Assembly: GCA_905160935.1 (NCBI GenBank)
Contig: CAJHZI010000190.1
Coordinates: 961,501 to 1,025,500 of the forward strand
Length of the DNA stretch: 64,000 bases
Direction: 5' to 3'
Source: Enchytraeus crypticus
Taxonomy: Eukaryota > Annelida > Clitellata > Enchytraeida > Enchytraeidae
The translations under genes and the position numbers were made by a program. The notes under the pieces are model-generated. The model saw only the letters and a list, made by a program, of their open reading frames with translations, made no database searches and was not told where the DNA came from. Numbering within the stretch: the stretch's first letter is position 1; every line of letters begins with the position of its first letter. Shown piece after piece: positions 1 to 11,376 of the stretch.

Positions 1-537
1 TTCGTTGTTTGCAAAATATACAATAAAAACAACAACATAAAACTCAATTGTTATTTATAATTTTTTTCATCAAAATGTTTTTTTAATGTGTTTTGTGTTT
101 TTATTCGTTGTTTTAAAATAACAGAAAAAGGTTTAAAAACATTTGTTTTAAAACAAGCTCACATCTCTAGACCCTACACAATGGAATGACTAATTGCTCA
201 TGAAATTGGCTGAACCATAGAGATACAAAAGATATAAAGAAGTTTAGAGCTCTAGCTGTATACTTCTGCTTCTTCCTTCTTCATTACTACAGACATTTTC
301 AGCCTGTTTCTTCGTGTTTGGTCTCAGAAATTTGAATGAAGGTCAAAAGGTCAAAATCAAGCTAAAGCGACTTAAACACTGAAATTCTGAATTAAAGGCT
401 GAGTCACATACTAAGGCTAAATATTGAAATGAAGTACTCAGTGATAATCATATCAGAAGTCATTCGATAAATCATACATGTAGGTCTCTTATTCTAAACA
501 ATGCACGATTTTTATATCGATTTGAACAAAGATATCC

Positions 538-933
538 CTAACCTTAACCCCACGAGAACTTTATTCCGATTGGTGGTATCCCTTACAAGTGAGGTAGCCG
601 ACTGTATGTCAAAATCTTTGCAGAGAGATTTTATCTTAATAAAATAGAGATTTTATCTTAATAAAATAGAGATTTTATCTTAATAAAATAGAGATTTTAT
701 CTTAATAAAATAGAGATTATATCTTAATAAAATAGAGATTATATCTTAATAAAATAGAGATTTTATCTTAATAAAATAGAGATTTTATCGTAATAAAATG
801 GAGATTTTATCTTAATAAAATAGAGATTTTATCTTAATACAATCTCTCAGCAAAGATTTTGACATACAGTCGGCTACCTCGCTTGTAAAGGATACCACCA
901 ATCGGAATAGAGTTCTCGTGGGGTTAAGGTTAG
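538..933. mobile_element. Foldback/MITE-type element with about 95-bp inverted ends
   Basis: The left arm (538 to about 632) reappears inverted as the right arm (about 839-933) with only a few mismatches. Both outer ends read CTAACCTTAACCCC going inward. The centre is a 22-bp minisatellite and there is no coding capacity. The flanks carry a possible short direct repeat (agatat on both sides). This is the structure of a non-autonomous foldback or MITE element. The superfamily cannot be assigned without an autonomous partner. Confidence 0.75.
625..843. repeat. 22-bp minisatellite inside the foldback element
   Basis: About ten head-to-tail copies of a 22-bp unit containing TTTATCTTAATAAAATAGAG, nearly identical, with scattered single-base changes in copies 5, 6 and 8. 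Each unit is itself partly palindromic (TTTATnnnnnATAAA). The array fills the space between the two inverted arms. Confidence 0.9.
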
Positions 934-2118
934 AGATATATACAGGATAGGCCCAGTGCACTAGACAAAACGAAAATATAAACATATAACAACAATTAAA
1001 ATGTTAAAGTCATTCATGACAACATCGAGCACTATTGACTTATTGAGGCAAATCCAAGCCGGTGAGCAAAAAAAATAAAAGCTTAAAAAAGAAGCAAATT
1101 CCAAAATCCAGAAAATCTGTCCAATGATATATATAAAGATATATGCAAGGAGAAAAACAAGCTCAATTTCATGTCTTTTTCAAATAATAGTGTTTGAGAC
1201 ATCATATTGCTGCATGATGTGATTAGAGACTAGTTAAACTACGAGAGACTAGGACAAATTAGAGTAAATTAGCAGAGATAGACTTAGATAGACAGAAGTT
1301 TTGGCTATATATACGTGTATTTTGCGGTAGAGAATTCACGACTTTAGGGTCCAACCGGCTAGCCATTCATGACGATCGTAGATCATTGCGGGAAGCAGTC
1401 GACGAACAATCAGTAATAAATATTAATTATAGTTGAGTTCATGTTAATCAATTTTTAAATCAGTTCAATAAACATTTAAACAATATATCATGCTTCATAT
1501 TTCTCGCTTTGTATTAAGCTTGGAAGCCTTCAGAAAGAAGAGTGTCATTTAACTTCAATGATAGAATAAACTAAATTATAAAACTGACGGTGAAATTATG
1601 GCTACTAAATTTATAGAAGAGGTTGACTAATTGTAGTAAATTGAGGTCAGGAGGAATACTTTTACGAATTCTTTATTTAAAGGTTAACTTTTCATATTTT
1701 AATTAAAATTATGCAGGTGCATATGTAGAAAAAATCAATGAAGCAGCTAGAAATTTGATGACAATTAATATTTGTTAATACTTCTTTAATTAATTTACAT
1801 TTTATGACAATTACATTAATAAAATATTTTATAAATAAATATAAATATAAATATTATAAATATTATTCATAACACGTTTCTGGTAACTACAGTGGACGAC
1901 AGAACGACTGTGCTTAAGGCGTAAAGATGTGGCATTTTGTAATTTAGAACTAGGTATTTAAACCTCTATTATTATTATTTAGTAACAGTATTTTTAGTAT
2001 CAGTAGGCCTACTTAATACTAGAAGTATTAGTAGTTTTATTAGTATTAGATAATTTAGTATTAATTTCAATTTATTTATTTCATTAAATTAATTTATTAA
2101 TTTATTTATTGATATTTT
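934..2118. other. Intergenic AT-rich stretch with a repeat fragment
   Basis: No exon was recognised. Around 1005-1065 is a copy of a dispersed fragment (CATGACAACATCGAGCACTA) that recurs near 19790, 28660, 30980, 42990 and 48790 and belongs to the RTE-like LINE. The missing C-terminal exon of MS4A-like gene A should lie here or further left, but I could not identify it. Confidence 0.5.
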
Positions 2119-2260
2119 GGCTGGAGCCAGTGGCGATATCAGTACGATACTTGACCACGGATCAATATGTGCGGGGTTCAAATGCTGGGCTCGCCCGTCA
2201 CTGACATCGCTTTAAGGTGAAGAAACTGACTTTAAAATTAGCTTTACCAGATTTTTATAC
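2119..2260 (+). repeat. tRNA-derived SINE, family 1
   Basis: Starts with GCTGGAGCCAGTGGCGAT (A-box-like), carries the B-box-like GGGGTTCAAAT, and ends with a conserved tail (GTCACTGACATCGCTTT, then an AACTGAC...TTAGCTTTACCAG tail). The same unit recurs at least eight more times in this window on both strands. It is a short RNA polymerase III-type retroposon, not a functional tRNA. Confidence 0.75.
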
Positions 2261-2350
2261 AAATATATATTATTTATTGGTTGTTTATTCATTTATTATT
2301 TATTTGTTAATTTATTTATTTATTAGATGGTAACTGTAACAAGTACACAC

Positions 2351-5161
2351 CTGGTGCTCCCCTCTGCAGCAGCCAACAACTTTACACCAGATGGCGCTGC
2401 CCCATAACGCAAAGCTAAACTCGACAACGGCCACGAGACTCTGAAGTATCTCCATCACATACAGCCCGGTAACCTTCGACAACATAAAAAGCTATAATAA
2501 TAAGCTATTCAATGTCTATGTTTGCGTCTAACTCATGTTATCAGATACATCCATCTATGATTTGAATCATTAGATATTTCTTCCTTCATTTTCATGATTT
2601 TTTATTATCGTTGCATTTTGATAGCGATAAATTGCAAAAATGAGGATTTAAGAATAACCGTCCAATACGTGTCGTATTTCTTAATTGAATTATGCTGCCA
2701 ACCTTGGCTCTTCCATCGTGGTCACTCATGCAAGTACTAATCGGGCCCAAATTTACCTCCGTTTATTTACGGGTTGCTAAACCAGGTGCTCTAAGCTCAT
2801 AATTGCCATAGATAATTCCAAGTTATATTTGATGGGTAGAAAATATACCACTTGAATATTTTTTGGCACCGTTCTCACTGTCTGATTGTCTCAACATGAA
2901 TGAAATGCGTAAAATCATCAATCTACTCAAATTACACTTTCATTAACTTCCTTTATTAATGAAATATTACAATAACTTTGCCAAATGTGTATTTAATGCA
3001 TTATTCGGTAGCCTCCTACGTGTATACAGTTTCGTGGATAATCTTTCAATTAAGCTTTTATGTTGAAATCAATTTTATTTCATCTGATTGATGCTTGCGG
3101 AATTCCAGAAAAGTATTTTCCAAGTACATGAATGATGAAAGCCGTAACAATATACTTGTTTTCACACCTAGGCACATTTATTTCAGTTATCAACGAAAAC
3201 TCAATAGGCATATTTATAAACACACAACTTTATATATTATTATGCAGTTTGATTGAATACACTGATATAGTTTGATTGAAATACACTCATACAGTGTAAT
3301 TGAAATACACGTATACAGTTACCTCGTAGCCAAAGTCTAGTGCTAGACGCAGTCCTCGAGCGTTCCTCACAGAAATGATGAAGTGAGATGGGACAAACAG
3401 AGCAGCCGCTATGATGCTAAGAGTCATATGAGTGATCATCTGTCACAAAATTACATTATGTCAAGTAAATTCATTTAAGATTCACTTTAAAATTTATAAA
3501 ATATAAATTATGGAAGACTAAAAACAATTTTTATATTATAACACCACTTCAAAGATTAACTTGCTTTTTTAATTTTTAGACCCGGGGCCTCATGCACATT
3601 AGGCAAGTATTCTATTGAATAGGACATACAATCTGAACGTGTTGTAAAGCGCATGAAAAAAGATTTTTTCGCAATGTGAGCTGACGATCGAACGACTATC
3701 ATATAGGCCTATGAGACTCCAGTCAAATCGGCTATTCCTGGCGAAGTAGAGAAATAGGTAAATTATTCGCGTCTCAAACATTACGATAAAAAGTCTTACT
3801 GACAAAATCTGCTGGATATATGCGGATTATCACTCACTGAGAATTTTGAGTTGCAGCTTACAAAATATAATATATTGCTACAATAATCGAAATAAAGCAT
3901 CTCAAGGAAACAGTGACATTAAATATCTGATCATAAATTATACAGACATAATGAATAGACGGTACTATAGTTATTAATTTTCTGATTGACTTTTATGCTC
4001 GTAATCCATAGAATTTAACGTCCAATGGCTAGAAAACTTCGAAATATTAACTATGAAGTATTTTAACTTAAAAACTATTTTTAAAAGTACAGGCCTGTAT
4101 AAATTAATTACACAAAAAGTTAATAAGGCCTACTCTTTAATTACATGACTTGTACACTAACGTATTTTAATACGAATTTATTTAAATTGAATGTCTAAAT
4201 TGCGTAGGGGTAACGGCATGAAGTTTTAAATGACAGATCCTGAGGCGGATTGAATCCTCGTGGGTTCGAATCCCGGCCGCGCTGATCTGAGAGTAAAATC
4301 TCGGACATTCACTGGACTGGTTATACGGAAAATGGTCTAGATTGCCTAACGGTTAAACATGTGGTTTTAAAAGTGATAGATATCAACATAGTTGATTATT
4401 CACTATAATACGTGTTTGCCTTACTTTACGCTTGCTCCACTGCGAAGGGCTAGTGGCAGATTTTTTAATGCCATGGTATGCTTTAATTAAAGCAAACCTT
4501 CAGTATTTTGTACCGAAACTTAATTTTAAGCCAAATATTTACTCAAGCAAATTATGATCACATATGTTTCGAATATGGTACAGACCGACGTACATGTTGA
4601 GTAAATATTTTTTAAGTAGAGTTATGAATGTTATTATAATTTTTTAATAAATTAGAATGCGTACTTACGAGACACTTAGTATTATTCTTTCCAGCAGCGA
4701 TTCCAAATGAACCAGTAATGATATACTGCAAAATACAATAATTTAATGCTATACTATTCCCGGTAGAAATTTAATAACATAGCCTTGCATTTTAAAAATT
4801 GCATAACATTTCAGCGATGTCGGTAAGACATTCGATCGCGGATCAGAATGTGCGGGGTTCAAATCCTGAGCTAGCCCGTCACTGACATCGCTTTCGAGTT
4901 ACGAAACTGACGTTATCATTAGCTTTACCAGCTTTTTAATAATATAACAATTATTTCAATTAGAAATTTCATATAAATAACACTTACATATATTCCCGCC
5001 CAGTACCCCTGTCCTGTGACCGCAAGGATTGATGCGGAACCCATTCCCGAAGAGACGGCACTGAGGATTATGCAGAGGACTCCTACGGAAACTTGAAGGA
5101 TCCCGTTGATGAATGCAAATCTGCTCTGCGCTTCATAGGATTGTTGGCCGCTGGATTGCAT
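2351..5161 (-). CDS. MS4A/CD20-like four-span membrane protein, gene A (C-terminus not found)
   Basis: Predicted exons on the minus strand: 5161-4988, 4725-4669, 3439-3323, 2473-2351, all joined in phase 0, giving 157 residues. Exon 1 holds a short cytosolic N-terminus and TM1 (NGILQVSVGVLCIIL) and ends QGYWAGIY at a GTAAGT donor. The 19-codon exon 2 is YIITGSFGIAAGKNNTKCL, the conserved TM2 end and inner loop of the MS4A family. Exon 3 is TM3; exon 4 is TM4 with the family motif FALWGSAI. The start is the ATG at 5161; the reading frame stays open upstream to a GTG at 5194, so an upstream exon is possible. After exon 4 a GTGTGT donor at 2350 suggests a further tail exon; read straight through, the frame stops at 2312. 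Intron 1 carries a SINE-1 copy and intron 2 a SINE-2 copy. Family assignment is firm; the role (plasma-membrane four-span protein) is inferred from the family. Confidence 0.85.
4204..4415 (+). repeat. tRNA-derived SINE, family 2
   Basis: Contains the B-box-like GTGGGTTCGAATCCCGGCC followed by a conserved body (AAAATCTCGGACATTCACTG ... AAAAGTGATAGATATCAACA). Other copies lie at 38201-38426 (minus), 57091-57325 (plus) and 60838-61232 (plus, interrupted). It lies within intron 2 of MS4A-like gene A. Confidence 0.75.
4812..4939 (+). repeat. SINE family 1, copy in intron 1 of gene A
   Basis: 5'-truncated copy beginning CAGCGATGTCGGTAAGACAT, with the B-box GGGGTTCAAATCCTGAGC and the usual tail ending TTAGCTTTACCAGC. 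It fills about half of the 262-bp first intron of MS4A-like gene A, oriented opposite to the gene. Confidence 0.8.
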
Positions 5162-5194
5162 GCTGGGAACTTTTTTAAATTGTACTAATTGCAC

Positions 5195-6984
5195 ACAATT
5201 ACTAGTGTAGTTTTAAGTCGATGATAAAAACCTATTTGTTTCAAATTCAAAAACTGCAATGTCAAATTATTTAAAAATTAATTCAATTTGTATCTTATGA
5301 ACTTCCAGATATTGAAGTTATATATTGAAGTTGGAGTTCATCGATGATGATTTCGTAACAATTTATGAAATTTCTAAACATTCATAAGGGCCACGTTTGC
5401 AGACAAAGGAAATATTTTAGTTGCCGAAATATTTCTTGACATCTCGTATATTATGCCGTCTAGAATTTACCTCTGCTGCTGTTTTTAGGTAAAGCCAATC
5501 TGATAAAAAGTAGGTAGTTTTTTTATCACAGTTAAAGAAGCACGTCGGCCAGTATAATGTATGATTTAGGGCCTGCAATGTAAGTTTACGTTTGTAATGA
5601 TTTCAGTTGAGTTTGATTTTGCAAAGACACGAGATTTTACAATATCCAATTTTGTACATTTTTTGTACAAGTCTATCAGGTAATGTCGAAACGGAGGATT
5701 ATTGAAAGTGATCTCACAAGCACTCTCTTTATGCTAACAAGCCTTAGTGCTTCATTTCCATAAGAAAAATTGTAAGACCTCTAAGTATGATTAACTAAAG
5801 ATGTTAACATTATATTATATTGAAATAATCAGTTGTGTTTCTGTGTAAATAAGTTATTTGCCTAAGAACATCAAAGTTGTAAATCTTGCAATTTAATGAA
5901 ATATTTGTATAAACTAAAATTCTGCTAAGCGACTGTTGATTAGATTCTTCAATCCTGGAATGATTTCACATTCTCGGTAGACTTTTTCACTTTAGAAGAT
6001 TCATCTTTCTATGCCGTAAAAACCAGCATTAGCTTATAATCGTTTACTCTGGCTTGTTGACTCTCTATCATCGTCTTCACGTGGTTTTTGGCTTCTGTTT
6101 GCACATAGTCTGCAAGAGACAGCACTGATATTGCCTTATGACTAGGGACCGGACGCTAAATTCTGATTGATTGAATTGATTGCTTGATTGATTTGTTCCG
6201 AATTCTAACAAAGCTGATTGATAGATACTAATCTAACAATTTAATTGTTTTTATAATGGATACTATAAAACCAATTAATCGCATAAGACTTATTGAAAAC
6301 CAGAGTAACGGTTGTCATGTTATGAGCCCACTAATATAAATTTGGGATGAGAATCCTAACGTTACGTCAAGTGATAATAAACAAAAACCTAGGTTGTGAG
6401 CTGAATCGAGAGTACATCGGTAATTATCAGACTGTGGTTTGAGTTCAAATCCAGTCTCTTCCCGAATATGATATGGTATTCAGACTATAAACTACCGTTA
6501 AACCTGTTCGTCCATTACCTATATTTATTGAGTCAATTATTATGATAATATATTATATGCTCATGGAAGCATTCAAAAATTATAAATGTTTTAGCTATGC
6601 TCAAACTGAGTGCCCAGCCTGAGAACGTATTAAGGTGTCTAAATAAATGTCTCGTGCCAAATATAAAACAATTCGTACGCTTTCTCAGTTTAGCTTACCA
6701 TTTAATTGCATGAAGATTTTTTGGCATTGGATGCCTTTATATATTGGACAATAGCATAAGCACATCCTTGTTGTAATTAGGCTAACAATACTCGGCTAAC
6801 AATACTCGCAATCACAAATTTTCAACAATTCAGCCCTAGTGGCTCTTCATCTCGATGTAGTGTTGCTGCTTCAGGATGTGATTCTCTCAAAGGTGATTAA
6901 TAGAAGGGTAAGCAACGTTTGGAGAACCAAAGGTTGTTGTGACACTGAAATATAGACCAACCGTTAGATGTATATTTCATAAGG
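5195..6984. other. Upstream region of gene A; no exon recognised
   Basis: AT-rich DNA with no convincing exon. Around 6400-6470 is a weak, decayed relative of SINE family 1 (GTTTGAGTTCAAATCCAGTC). The promoter and any 5' non-coding exon of gene A would be here, but no specific element can be supported. Confidence 0.35.
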
Positions 6985-7120
6985 GGCGACTAAGCAAGAA
7001 CTGTGAAAGGCAACGCCAAATCAACTCGGAAACCGTATTTTCGCAAGCTATAGGCTAAATGTGGTATTTATAAGGCATAGCCCTTTGCTATGGTCTTAAG
7101 TTGTTGATCTGTGGAGTGAC
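6985..7120 (-). repeat. Dispersed repeat family R4, minus copy
   Basis: Resembles the reverse complement of the 47685-48020 repeat: segments corresponding to TATAGGCTA, TAAGGCATA and GTTGATC are in the same order and spacing. Strongly diverged. Confidence 0.45.
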
Positions 7121-7251
7121 TGTTTTGAACATGAAAGCAATCTCAAAGTCAGATTATGTACCTCGGAGCAGCAACTTGGTAGAACCATAGTGCTCGATGT
7201 TGTGATGGACAACAGTAGCACTCGAGTCGAATTGATGTTGAATTCAAGAGA

Positions 7252-7326
7252 GACAGAGAGACAGAGAGAGACAGAGAGAGAGAGAAAGAGAGAGAGAGAG
7301 TAAGAGAGAGAGAGAGAGAGAGAGAT
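7252..7326. repeat. (GA)n microsatellite
   Basis: Imperfect GA/GAGACA run of about 75 bp. The serine/leucine open frame read from its minus strand is an artefact of the repeat. Confidence 0.9.
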
Positions 7327-7956
7327 AACAGTGGATGTTGCATGCGGTAATATAAAACTGACTCAACAAAAGCATGTTTCAAACAAGCGACTACGGAGGA
7401 ATTAAACTAGGTGACGAAAGCAAATACCTTCTTGAAGCCATTTTCATAGATAGAAGACATAGGAATAATAATTATTATTATTTAAAGGTTTAACGTCCGT
7501 TTTCTCATCCAGGCATGATGTCAGGGACGTCCCCAACAGCACACATCACTACAGATCAATTCACCCAGACCAATCTCCAAAAGAAATGTGCTGAGGATAA
7601 GTAAGGTCCCAAATGAAAGCCAGTCCGGTGATCAATAAAAGGTCAAGGTAGATTGATTATGTCTATGGTGGGAAAAGGTAAGTTTCACGCTTGCTAGAGA
7701 ATGTTGAAAGAGAAAAACAAAAGCGAAGATTCATACAACACATTGACAAATAGCAATATTGACAAAATAGTAATACTTAAAAGGAAAACTAAAAACTTCT
7801 CACTTAATTCTTAGGAAATAAATCGATATTTGGCACATTCTCTACGTTGTATTGTCATTGCAATTTCTGAAATAGGTTAAGCACAATTTACCATTTAAAC
7901 CTATATACCGACAACTGTAACCGTTCGTAAAGACAACTGAGCGGATATGACTGTAG

Positions 7957-8096
7957 AAAAAGCTGGTAGAGCTAAGGTTAACGTCAGATTCCTCACTCTA
8001 AAGCGATGTCAGGGACGGACGATCCCAGGATTTGAACGCCGCATATAATGATTCGCGTTCAAGTATCTTACCGACGTTTGCCACTGGCTCTAGCCA
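7957..8096 (-). repeat. SINE family 1, minus copy
   Basis: Reverse complement reads GGCTAGAGCCAGTGGCAAAC, then a B-box-like segment GCGTTCAAATCCTGGGA and the TTAACCTTAGCTCTACCAGC tail. Complete but about 15-20% diverged from the best copies. Confidence 0.75.
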
Positions 8097-8647
8097 TAGA
8101 AAAAACCAGAGGCCAAAAACTTGCAGTCAGCCATCCGATTTGTTGTTTTAGAACAATTGGTCGCTGGTATTGCAGACTTGCAGAGTTCTAGCTTCCATGT
8201 TTTTGTCGCCTTCCCGATGACTTGGTTCTCTTTATTTCCATCTAGCGTCAGGGTACAGCCTACAAGGCCCTAAAGAATTAATGACATTTTTATATATTGT
8301 TTAGACCTACATGATTGATTGATTCATGGGTTGATTGATATATCAATCGATTGAATGATTGATAGCGTTTCAATATATTGACTAATTAGCTAGGTTTCCA
8401 TGTTTTGGAGCTGATAGTACGATATCTAGCTCGACATAGAGCCAGCTTGAAATCTTCATTGACTTACAGGCTATAGTCATCGTGAACACTGGTTTGAATT
8501 TTTACAAGAAAGTCATTATTTATTAATTATTAGATTTATGCGAGTTTATGTATTTATATGTTAATATACTTATTTGATATTTATAGTCAACTATAATGAG
8601 AAATGTATCTGAAAAAATAATACCAGTAAGTGAAAAGTATGTTATCG

Positions 8648-9060
8648 TTCTCTCTTTCTCTCTCTCTCTCTCTTAGTACACTGCCTATAGGCAGGTCAAT
8701 GGCATGCAACTAAAAAAACATTTTTATCCTCTGCCTTTCTATTTATATCAACATATGAATTTGATATCAAATCATCCAGTATCTCAAGTCTCGGTCTTTT
8801 TCTAACCTTTTTCCTTTCATTCTTCCTTATCTCCTTTAGTAAACCATTCCCTCTCAGGATATAACCCATACAGTTCTTCTTTCTATTCCCTATGATATTT
8901 ATCAATTGTCCAGTTATGCCAAACTTATTCACATCTTAGTTCGTCGTTTTTCAGTCTATATTATCTTCTCCATTGTAATATTTCGAATGCTTCCAGTTTC
9001 TTAAAATCCTCCTTTCTTAACGTCCACATTGTACAACCGATTCACCTATTCGCTGTGAAA
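8648..9060 (-). mobile_element. RTE/BovB-like LINE, 3' coding end (degenerate)
   Basis: Starts with (TC)n and the signature TACACTGCCTATAGGCAGGT found at the end of several LINE copies here. The minus frame reads GNGLLKEIRKNERKKVRKRP and LEILDDL, the C-terminal tail that follows reverse transcriptase in RTE/BovB-type elements (usual pattern: GHILRG.GLL..I.EG...GKRGRGRPR). It continues towards 9060 with remnants of the region upstream. No intact frame. Confidence 0.6.
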
Positions 9061-9508
9061 CAAAGAGGTAAAATCTGCTTAGTTGAAGCCGAGAATTGAA
9101 CCTGTGACTATTCAATGAACATCAAGTCAGGTCGTTAGCTGCAGCTCTACATAGCAAGCCATTCGGACTGTCAAAATGTTTCTACGGAACTGCTTAATTA
9201 TGACGCAGCAATCTAAGCATTAACCAGAGTTGACCAATAGATCCGGCTCTTAAAGCATAACTTCCTTGTCGTCATAAGAGCAGTCAACTAATAATTGGTC
9301 ATCGTAATTAGGAATAATTAATACTTAATCCAAACTACTAAGCATTTCCTCATAATCAAGCAGCAATTTAAAATCAAATGAGTTCCGTGACTGCTGGGAG
9401 CTCCAACATGGATGATACTCCTCTGTTCTATTGTGTACCTACTACAGATGTAATTATGTTTAGGCGTAGGATATTTTACATCACTTTTGTTCTGATATAT
9501 CAATTTCA

Positions 9509-10115
9509 CCGCATCAAGCAGGATGCGAAGTTACTACCTCATCAGAAAATTGTTTCCTTGTAATTGATGCATCTCTCGCTTAGTGCACTGCCTACTGGCA
9601 GGTCCATGGTACATAACGAATCCACTCTTCTCTTTCTTCCGTTTTTCCTCTTCATGCTAATAAGAAGAGAAAAATAGAGAATCGTGATTTCAAATCAAGA
9701 AACTAGAACCTTGAGAAATTTGGACATAGTGAAGAATGGAAAAGATTAGATGGAATCAGAATGCTACAAATGAAGATGTTCTGGAGAGAGTGGATACATG
9801 TAGACAGTTGATAAAAGCATTAACAAATAGGAAGAAGAAATGGATAATCCACCTTCTATGGGGATTTAGTTTTCTAAGGAAGGTCAAAGGTAGCATGGAA
9901 GGAAATTGAAGCAGAGGCGGAACGAAATTAGGAATGTTAGATTATATATTTAGATCCAATCATATATAAATATGAAGGGAAAAACGGAAGACAGAGAAGA
10001 GTGGATGCGACAAGTACCATGGACCTGCCAGTAGGCAGTGCACTTAAGAGATACATCAATTAGAAGATAACGATTTTCTAACGAGGAAGTAACTTTGCAT
10101 CCTGGATGAGGCAGT
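9509..10115. repeat. Large inverted repeat built around LINE 3' ends
   Basis: About 9509-9660 and 9960-10115 are inverted copies of one another. Each contains GTGCACTGCCTACTGGCAGG and the outer sequence GAAGTTACT...CCTC plus GTAATTGATG-like flanks. The arms share about 85-90% identity over 140-150 bp. The interior and right arm form a plus-strand LINE 3' end (see 9735-10058); the left arm is the same tail inverted together with its host flank. Confidence 0.65.
9735..10058 (+). mobile_element. RTE-like LINE 3' end, plus orientation
   Basis: Degenerate copy of the same 3' end as 31140-31480. It holds the stretch ending GGACCTGCCAGTAGGCAGTG and upstream remnants matching the basic GHILRG.GLL..GRMEGKRGRGRPR tail, with several frameshifts. 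Non-functional. Confidence 0.6.
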
Positions 10116-10354
10116 GGAATTTAACAGAAAAATATAGCATGTGCAGTGATGAGCAATAGCTTAGCTATCTGAATGTAGGAGTTAGCGATAAAAAGTTAAC
10201 ATAAATATCTCGTTAGATAAGATCAAATTAGTGCAATATAAGTCACAAATAAAGTTTAAATTCTAAACTAACGAAATTGCTTAACTGGCCCAATTCAAAT
10301 GGTAGTATTATGCTATTTCAAGTATTTATTGTTCACTTTTTCAAACAATAAAGT

Positions 10355-10471
10355 AAAAAAAGCTAAGGTTAACGTCAGTTTCCTTACTCGGAAGCGATGT
10401 CAGTGACTGGCGAGCCCTTGAATTTGAACCTCGCACATACTGATCCAAAGTTGAGTATCTCACCGACTTCG
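10355..10471 (-). repeat. SINE family 1, minus copy (5'-truncated)
   Basis: Carries the tail GCTAAGGTTAACGTCAGTTT and the core up to a reversed CACCGACTTCG. The GGAGCCAGTGG head is missing. Confidence 0.75.
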
Positions 10472-10639
10472 AATAGTACAATAATATTAACCTCGAGTTT
10501 TGTCAGTGTATGCGTCAATTGCGAACAATAAACAACTAACATGATGTGTTTTAATGCGAGGCTACTGTAGAAACAATTCTATTCAGAATAATATCAACGT
10601 TTTAACCATACTTTACACCTACAACTTATTAGGCTTAAC

Positions 10640-10815
10640 ACGATTAAAGTTGTTTGACAGTGAAACAGAGTAACTTTGATTAAAACGATTGACAGTGAAA
10701 CAGAGTAATTTTGATTAAAACGATTGACAGTGAAACAGAGTAATTTTGATTAAAACGATTGACAGTGAAACAGAGTAATTTTGATTAAAACGATTGACAG
10801 TGAAACAGAGTAATT
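10640..10815. repeat. 35-bp minisatellite
   Basis: Four to five nearly identical copies of a 35-bp unit containing ATTGACAGTGAAACAGAGTA followed by ATTTTGATTAAAACG. The copies are almost invariant, so the expansion is recent. Confidence 0.9.
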
Positions 10816-11221
10816 TTGAGCAAGAATAAGAATGAGCAAGCGAACAGTAGCACATTGAAGGAGAAACTAAAGACATTTAGAGTGCAATCATTAAAACCAG
10901 CTATTATATGCTTTTAGGGTTATTGTTTGAATTAAGGCTGTAAGGTTAAGGTTAGGGTTAGGATTTGGATTAATTGTTAAGTGCTAGGATGAGACTTAGG
11001 ATAGAAATTGTACTCTTTCTTACTGCTCGTTCTTCTACTTACGTTCTACTAGAACTAGGGTCTGTGCTTATATATAGACAGTTTTGAGATACAAAGAAAT
11101 CAAACGTAATTTATATGCATAACAGCATTGTTGTGCAGCCACGTATAAAAAGGCACTGATTCCTAATAATCGTGGAGTTAGAAGACAATAGTCATTTACA
11201 AAAAAATAACTTAAAGAGCCA

Positions 11222-11376
11222 ATAATAATAATAAAATAATAATAATAATAATAATAATGATGGTGGTGGTGGTGATGATGATGATGATGATAATGATTAT
11301 GATGATTATGATGATGACGATAAGAATAATAATAAGTATACTACTACTACTAATAATAATAATAATAATAATAACC
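11222..11376. repeat. TAA/ATG-type triplet microsatellite
   Basis: (TAA)n, then (GATGGT/GATGAT)n, then (TAATAA)n. It directly borders the retrotransposon fragment at 11377-12060, which is followed by TAA repeats again at its other end. The methionine/isoleucine-rich start of the open frame here is the microsatellite, not protein. Confidence 0.9.

Noticed and set aside
538..560. Interstitial telomere repeat
   Set aside because: Only one or two CCCTAA-like units, and they form the end of an inverted-repeat element.
10640..10815. Possible CRISPR-like array
   Set aside because: Plain head-to-tail 35-bp repeat without spacers, in an animal genome; the same applies to the other minisatellites.
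10815..11050. Second foldback element around the 35-bp minisatellite
   Set aside because: Weak inverted similarity between 10820-10850 and 11010-11050 is too short and imperfect to support.
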